Origin: Casuarina equisetifolia | Lineage: Eukaryota > Streptophyta > Magnoliopsida > Fagales > Casuarinaceae | DNA: 64,000 nucleotides | Direction of reading: 5' to 3' | Assembly: GCA_028551475.1 (NCBI GenBank) | Contig: CM052359.1 | Location: 15,377,583-15,441,582 of the forward strand | The notes under the pieces: generated by a model | Told to the model about the DNA's origin: nothing | Databases searched by the model: none | Seen by the model: the letters and a program-made list of their open reading frames with translations, nothing else | In this document: positions 58,879-64,000 of the stretch, in pieces | Layout of the letters: every line of letters starts with the position of its first letter | Position numbering within the stretch: the stretch's first letter is position 1 | Made by a program: the position numbers and the translations under genes

Positions 58879-61800
58879 ATGGCTTCTGAAAAAGGGTTAG
58901 CTGTTATTGGGTTTAATAAACCTCCCTTGTTTAATGGCATTAACTTTAGGCATTGGAAACAATTAATACAAGTCTTCATAATAGGCTAAGATCCAAAAGC
59001 TTTTCAAGTAATCAAAAAGGGTATTACATTACCCGAAACTGATGAATGGTCAAAAAATGAAGCTAAAGTAATGAGGTTAAATGTTAAGTCCATGAATATG
59101 ATCTATAGTGGTCTTAGAGCACATGAGTTTAACAAACTGTCCTCTTGCATCACCGGTAAAGAAATTTGGAATAAGTTAGAAGTTATTTATGAAGGAACTA
59201 AAATGGTAAAGTCTTCTAAAGTGAATATGCTTACACATGACTATAAAGTATTTGTTATGAAAGATTTTGAAACTATTAGTGATATGTTTGGTAGGTTTAC
59301 TGAAATCATCTCTGAACTTAAATAGCTAGGAAAAACCTATACAAATGAGGAAATGGTAAGAAAAATGTTAGTATCCCTACCCGAGAGTTGGGATCCTAAA
59401 AAGATGGCCATAGAAGAAGCTCATGATTTAGAGATGCTCACCTTAGATGATTTGCTAGGTTCCCTTAAGACTCATGAAATACATCTTATGAGAAGAGAAA
59501 AAGAAAAAGAAAATAGGAGATCACTTGCACTTAAAGCAGAAGTTGAAAAAGTTAAAGAAGAAGAGTCAGAAAATGATGAAGTAGCTCTTATAGCTAGAAG
59601 ATTTAGAAAATTTCTAAGAAGAGGCTTAAACAAAAACATAGGGCAAAATAGGAGAAAAGAATTAAATGAACCTAGGGAGAATGTGTGTTATGAATGCAGG
59701 AAACTAGGACATATCAAGATTGATTGTTCGATAATCAAGAAGAGAAACAATAAGAACAAAAAGAAGGCAATGATTGCTGCTTAGGATGATGAGAACTCCT
59801 CATCTGATGAAGAAACCCAAGAAGAGGTTGCACATCTATGCCTAACCGCAATAGCAACTCTTGAGGAAGAAAATCATGAGGTAAACAATTTTGAACTATC
59901 TCTTCAAATAAATTCTAGATAAGAAACTGCATTTTCTGACCTAGTTGAATATACAAATAAATTAAAAGATAAATATAGAAAGTTAAAAGAAAAAAATAAA
60001 TATGAAAAACAGGAAAATTTGACTTCTGTACAAAAAATTGATTTTATTGACAAACAAAGTACAGAACTTACTGCATGTAAAGATTAAACTAAAAAGAAAA
60101 ATGCCGTGATTTCTTTGAATGATGACATTGTTATTTCTGCTAATGCATACATGAAATATGATGCTTGTATGAATGATATATATGAAAAACAAGGAAAACA
60201 TGAGAACATGCAAAAAGGAGCAGAAACTTTCTGTAGTGACAGTGCATCCCTTGAGATTAAGATACATGCAGATTCACATGTATGTATTGAAAATCTTAAG
60301 AATAGAGTCCGTGACCTTGAAAAAGAAAATTGTGACTTGAAATCAAAACTTAATGCAAGTAACTTGCTGTTAAGGAAATTTACAAATGGTAATTACGTGT
60401 TAAATATAATTCTAAACTATCAAAAAGGTATATATGATAAGGTGAGACTAGGGTATAAATTGAATGATAAATCAGAATCATTCAATCATTTCTTTAATGA
60501 AAAATAATGTTCAATTTCGCTGCATGAAAATAAATGCTTTTGTTGCAATTATTTTGGTCATGATTTTGATAAATGTTCCATAAGACTTAGAAAGACTTAC
60601 AAGGTAAAGAAACTTTGGTTGCCTAAGAATGACAAAAATCTAAGTTGAACTAACACTCATAGACCCGAAGTAAAAAGGATACTAGGCACTTCAACAATTA
60701 AATTTGTTTCTACAGGATATGAGGGCACAGATAAGGAACAAAAAGCTCAAGAACATATGGATTCTAGATAGTGGATGCTCTTGACACATGACTGGGATGA
60801 GGGAGCTCTTCTCAACACTTGAGTTGAAAAATAGAGGTATGTATCTTTTAGAGATAACTCTAAAGGAAGAATAAGAGGAATGGGAACAGTAGGTAACTCT
60901 AATTCTCTACTCATATATGAAGAATTGCTTGTAGATGAACTAGAATTTAACTTACTGAGCATAACCCAATTATGTGATAAAGGATTTAGAATAAAATTTG
61001 GAAAAGAAAGTTGTCTTGTTGAGTATGTTGACCATAAAATTGTTGGAAAAAGGAAAGACAATATCTATGTGCTTGATTTGAGCAACATGAATGCTGAACA
61101 AACATGTTTGGTTGTAAATAGAAATATTGATGCTTGGTTGTGGCATAGAAAGCTAGGACATGCGGGTCTAGGATTGATAGAGAAATTGTATAACTACAAT
61201 TTAGTAAAAGGTCTCCCTTATTTAGAATTTAACAATGATAGAATATGTGAAGCATGCATTAAGGGAAAACACACACAAAGTAGCTTCAAATTGAAGCTTG
61301 TGGTGAGAACATCTAGATCATTAGAAATACTGCACATGGACCTTTTCAGCCCTATGAGAACAACAACATTGAATGGTAAACATTATGTCTTAGTTATTAT
61401 AAATGACTATTCTAGATTCACATGAACATACATGCTTGCTAGAAAAGATGAGGCATTTGAAAAGTTTGCTGAATTCTGTAAAATGATTCAAAATGAAAAA
61501 GGTTTTTCAATTATAAAAATAAGAATTGATCATAGTGGTGAATTTGAAAACTAACTTTTTGAAAAATTTTGTTCAGAAAATGGTATTTCACATAACCTTT
61601 CAGCCCCTAGAACACCACAACAAGATGGTGTTATTGAAAGGAAAAATAGAACACTTCAAGAGATGGTTAGAACCATGATGTGTGAATACAATCTTTCAAA
61701 ACACTTTTGGGGAGAAGTTGTAAACACAACCTGTTATATTTCAAACCTTGCCTTAATAAGACCTATTTTGAAAAAGACACCCTTTGAGTTATTCTTTAAA

Positions 61801-63753
61801 AGAAAACCAAACATTTCATATTTTCATGTTTTTGGAAGTAAATGTTTTGTCTTGAATCACGGAAAGGAATCACTCGGGAAATTTGATTCCAAAAGTGATG
61901 AAGGAATATTTCTTGGAAACTCTCATACAAGTAAAGCATATAGAATATTTAACAAACGCACTTTAGTTGTAGAATAGTCAATTCATGTTAAGTTTAAGGA
62001 TGAATGCCAAGATATCCTAAAAACCGAAGCAAATGGTGGAACTAAAAGTGTTCTAAATAGGGCTGAAGTTGAGGGAGAGCCTAAAACTAGAGAACCCTCC
62101 TTCCCTAGAGTTAAGAATGAAGTAGATCACGATCACATTATAGGAGATCCAAATGTTAGAGTAAGCACAAGGTCTCGAGTTCACAATACATGTGAACATC
62201 AAGCCTTTTTGTCTCAAGTAGAGCCTAAGAAAGTAGATGAGGCACTTGAGGATGATAACTGGCTTCTTGCTATGCAAGAAGAATTGAATCAGTTTGAAAG
62301 AAGCAAGGTCTAGAATCTAGTTCCTAGGCCAAAGAACCATCCAATCATAGGTACAAAATGGGTATTTTGGAACAAATTGGATGAAAATGGTACTGTCACT
62401 AGAAATAAGGCTAGATTAGTGGCACAAGGATATAGTTAAGAAGAAGGGATTGACTATGATGAAACATTTGCACCTGTAGCTAGATTGGAAGCTATTCAGA
62501 TCTTACTTGCATTTACTTGTTGTATGAACTTTACCTTATTTCAAATGGATGTTAAAAGTGCATTTTTGAATGACATTATAAAGGAAGAAGTATATGTTGA
62601 ACAACCACCCAGATTTGAAGATCCAATTTACTCAAATCATGTCTTTAAATTATCAAAAGCTTTATATGGTTTGAAACAAGCTCCACGGGCTTGATATGAT
62701 AAATTAAGCTCGTTCTTAATTAATCACGATTTTAGAAAAGGAAAAGTGGACAACACATTATTTATAAAGAACAAAGGAAAAGAAATTTTGATTGTTCAAA
62801 TATATGTTGATGATATTGTGTTTGGTTCTACTAATTCTCAATTATGTGAAGAGTTTGTTGCATGCATGCAAAGTGAATTTGAAATGAGCATGATGGGTGA
62901 ATTAACATACTTTCTTGGATTGCAAATCAAACAAACCAACAAAGGGACTTTTATTTGTCAAACCAAATATACAAATGAACTGCTCAAGAAATACAAGATG
63001 CATGATTCTAAACCAATGAACACACCAATGATCACTTCTCTATCATTATTTAATGATGAAGATGGAATTAGTGTAGACACGAAATTGTATCATGGCATGA
63101 TTGGCTCTTTACTATACTTGACTGCATCCAGACCGGATATCATGTTTAGTGTGTGTCTATGTGCTAGATATCAATCCAATCCTAAAAAACCGCATCTAGT
63201 TACTGTTAAGAGGATATTCATATACCTTAGAGACACGGTTTCCCTAAGAATCTGGTACCCTAGAGACACCACTTTAGATTTGAATGCATTTAGTGACTTT
63301 GATTATGCTGGTTGTAAACTAAATAGGAAGAGTATGAGTGGTGGATGTCATTATCTCAGAAATATGCTTATTTCTTGGCACTCCAAGAAATAGAACTATG
63401 TAGCTCTCTCTTCTACTAAAGCCGAATACATTGCTGCTGCTAATAGTTGTGCTCAAATCTTATGGATGAAACAGTAGTTAGAGGATTATGGAATCTTATC
63501 ACATAGAGTTCCACTAAAATGTGATAACACAAGTGCCATAAATCTCACTAGGAATCCTATCCAGCACTTTAAAACAAAGCACATAGAAATTAGACATCAT
63601 TTCATTCAGGATCATGTTCAGAAAGGTGATGTTGTGCTTGAATTTGTGAGTATTGATAAGCAAACTGCTGATATCGTAACCAAACCTTTACCAAAAGATA
63701 TATTTTATGCTCTTAGACATGAACTTGGAATGTTACTTCCTGAAAATCTTTGA
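58879..63753 (+). pseudogene. Gag-Pol polyprotein of element E (nonsense-riddled)
   Basis: ATG 58879 to TGA 63751-63753 is one frame except for about 60750-60840, shifted by one base and restored. Order: Gag core (KEIWNKLEVIYEGTKMVKS); knuckle 1 CYECRKLGHIKIDC (59688-59729); Lys/Glu-rich coiled-coil-like region; knuckle 2 CFCCNYFGHDFDKC (about 60537); protease LDSGCS (60764); GAG-pre-integrase WHRKLGHAGLG; integrase with HMDLF, RIDHSGEF and IERKNRTL as the catalytic triad; RT with YVDD at 62803-62814; RNase H with RKSMSGGCHY. Stops include 58987, 59323, 59782, 60505, 61423, 61552, 61975, 62311, 62437, 62692, 63391 and 63475. Many fit CAA/CAG to TAA/TAG or TGG to TAG/TGA changes. A working protein would make RNA-packaging, maturation, reverse transcription and integration possible. 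Confidence 0.9.
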
Positions 63754-64000
63754 ACTATTTATTACTACTATCTTTCTATTCTTTCACTGTTCTTCAAATT
63801 GCTCGGTTTTAGAGGGGTGCTTTACCTTCACTCGTACAGCCTCCGGTTAGTACCTTACTCTTCTCTCTATTCCGTTGCTACCTGTTCATTTTTTTTTGCT
63901 GTATCTTGTCCTGCTTATTTGCAAAATTATTCTTTTTTGCTTATGACAAAAAAGGGGAGAGAATAATGTGCACATGTGAAGTCTCATTTTTTATTATTAG
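63754..64000 (+). other. Start of the 3' untranslated region of element E
   Basis: Non-coding after the pol stop. AAAAAAGGGGAGA (63948-63960) followed by GAATAATGTGCACATG is the same tract-plus-GTGCACATG arrangement found before the LTRs of A and F. The 3' LTR must lie beyond the window. Confidence 0.75.

Larger units (their letters stand above)
57157..64000 (+). mobile_element. Element E: Sirevirus-like copia, 3' end outside the window
   Basis: Complete 5' LTR, intact primer-binding site, and gag-pol of 1625 codon positions in nearly one frame. A polypurine tract near 63948 lies in the 3' untranslated part. It is the best preserved copy here but is disabled by about 15 in-frame stops and one short out-of-frame stretch. 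It is inserted in the old copia relic, whose protease region it interrupts. Confidence 0.92.

Noticed and set aside
1..64000. CRISPR arrays, bacterial operons, tRNA or rRNA genes
   Set aside because: No regularly spaced short repeats, ribosome-binding sites or cloverleaf genes were seen; the tandem repeats in LTRs have no spacer structure.

Overview
The window is nuclear DNA from a flowering plant. Evidence: a plant-type intron/exon gene with GT-AG junctions, a plant serine-rich small protein gene, LTR retrotransposons primed by plant initiator tRNA-Met, and a short insert of chloroplast rpoB. The species cannot be named from the sequence. Most of the window is AT-rich, decayed repeat DNA. 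Only two host genes look intact: the 5' part of a CHFR-like FHA/RING ubiquitin ligase (minus strand, 1109-7012, running off the left edge) and a single-exon serine-rich protein gene (46036-46644). A broken, unrecognised gene fragment lies at 39991-40652.

Layout. 1-7012: CHFR-like gene with long introns. 7076-9480: a truncated short-LTR copia element. 9841-10202: a TRIM-like direct repeat pair. 10203-11833: an inverted, diverged LTR. 11838-18123: Sirevirus-type copia derivative A (gag and 3' region, no pol), split by a solo LTR. 18124-19629: unassigned. 19630-23870: minus-strand copia D, split by a solo LTR. 23880-38156: nested complex: LTR C contains the full-length copia B (25157-37664), which contains a Ty3-like deletion derivative G (29445-31977, with plastid rpoB DNA inside its 5' LTR) and a further solo LTR H (33453-35128). 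38190-39380: another copia RT/RNase H remnant carrying a 94-bp-arm hairpin. 40653-45900: AT-rich intergenic DNA with small repeats and the promoter of the serine-rich gene. 46645-49504: mostly nothing recognisable. 49505-50030: minus-strand Ty3-type LTR. 50147-57156: an old copia gag split by Sirevirus-like derivative F (50667-56352). 57157-64000: copia E, with 5' LTR, primer-binding site and a near-colinear gag-pol, leaving the window before its 3' LTR.

How the parts relate. A, B, C, D, E, F and H share LTR ends (TGTTRG...YAACA preceded by a C-rich tract and a GCCATWA motif) and homologous gag, so they form one family with subfamilies. The long LTRs, a Gag with coiled-coil stretches and two CCHC knuckles, and repeated polypurine tracts before the 3' LTR fit the Sirevirus lineage of Ty1/copia. 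All copies are disabled by stops, frameshifts or deletions. Nothing here looks like a new defence or enzymatic system. The most unusual items are the pol-less A/F element type, the plastid DNA patch inside a retrotransposon LTR, the local hairpin, and premature stops shared by independent copies.
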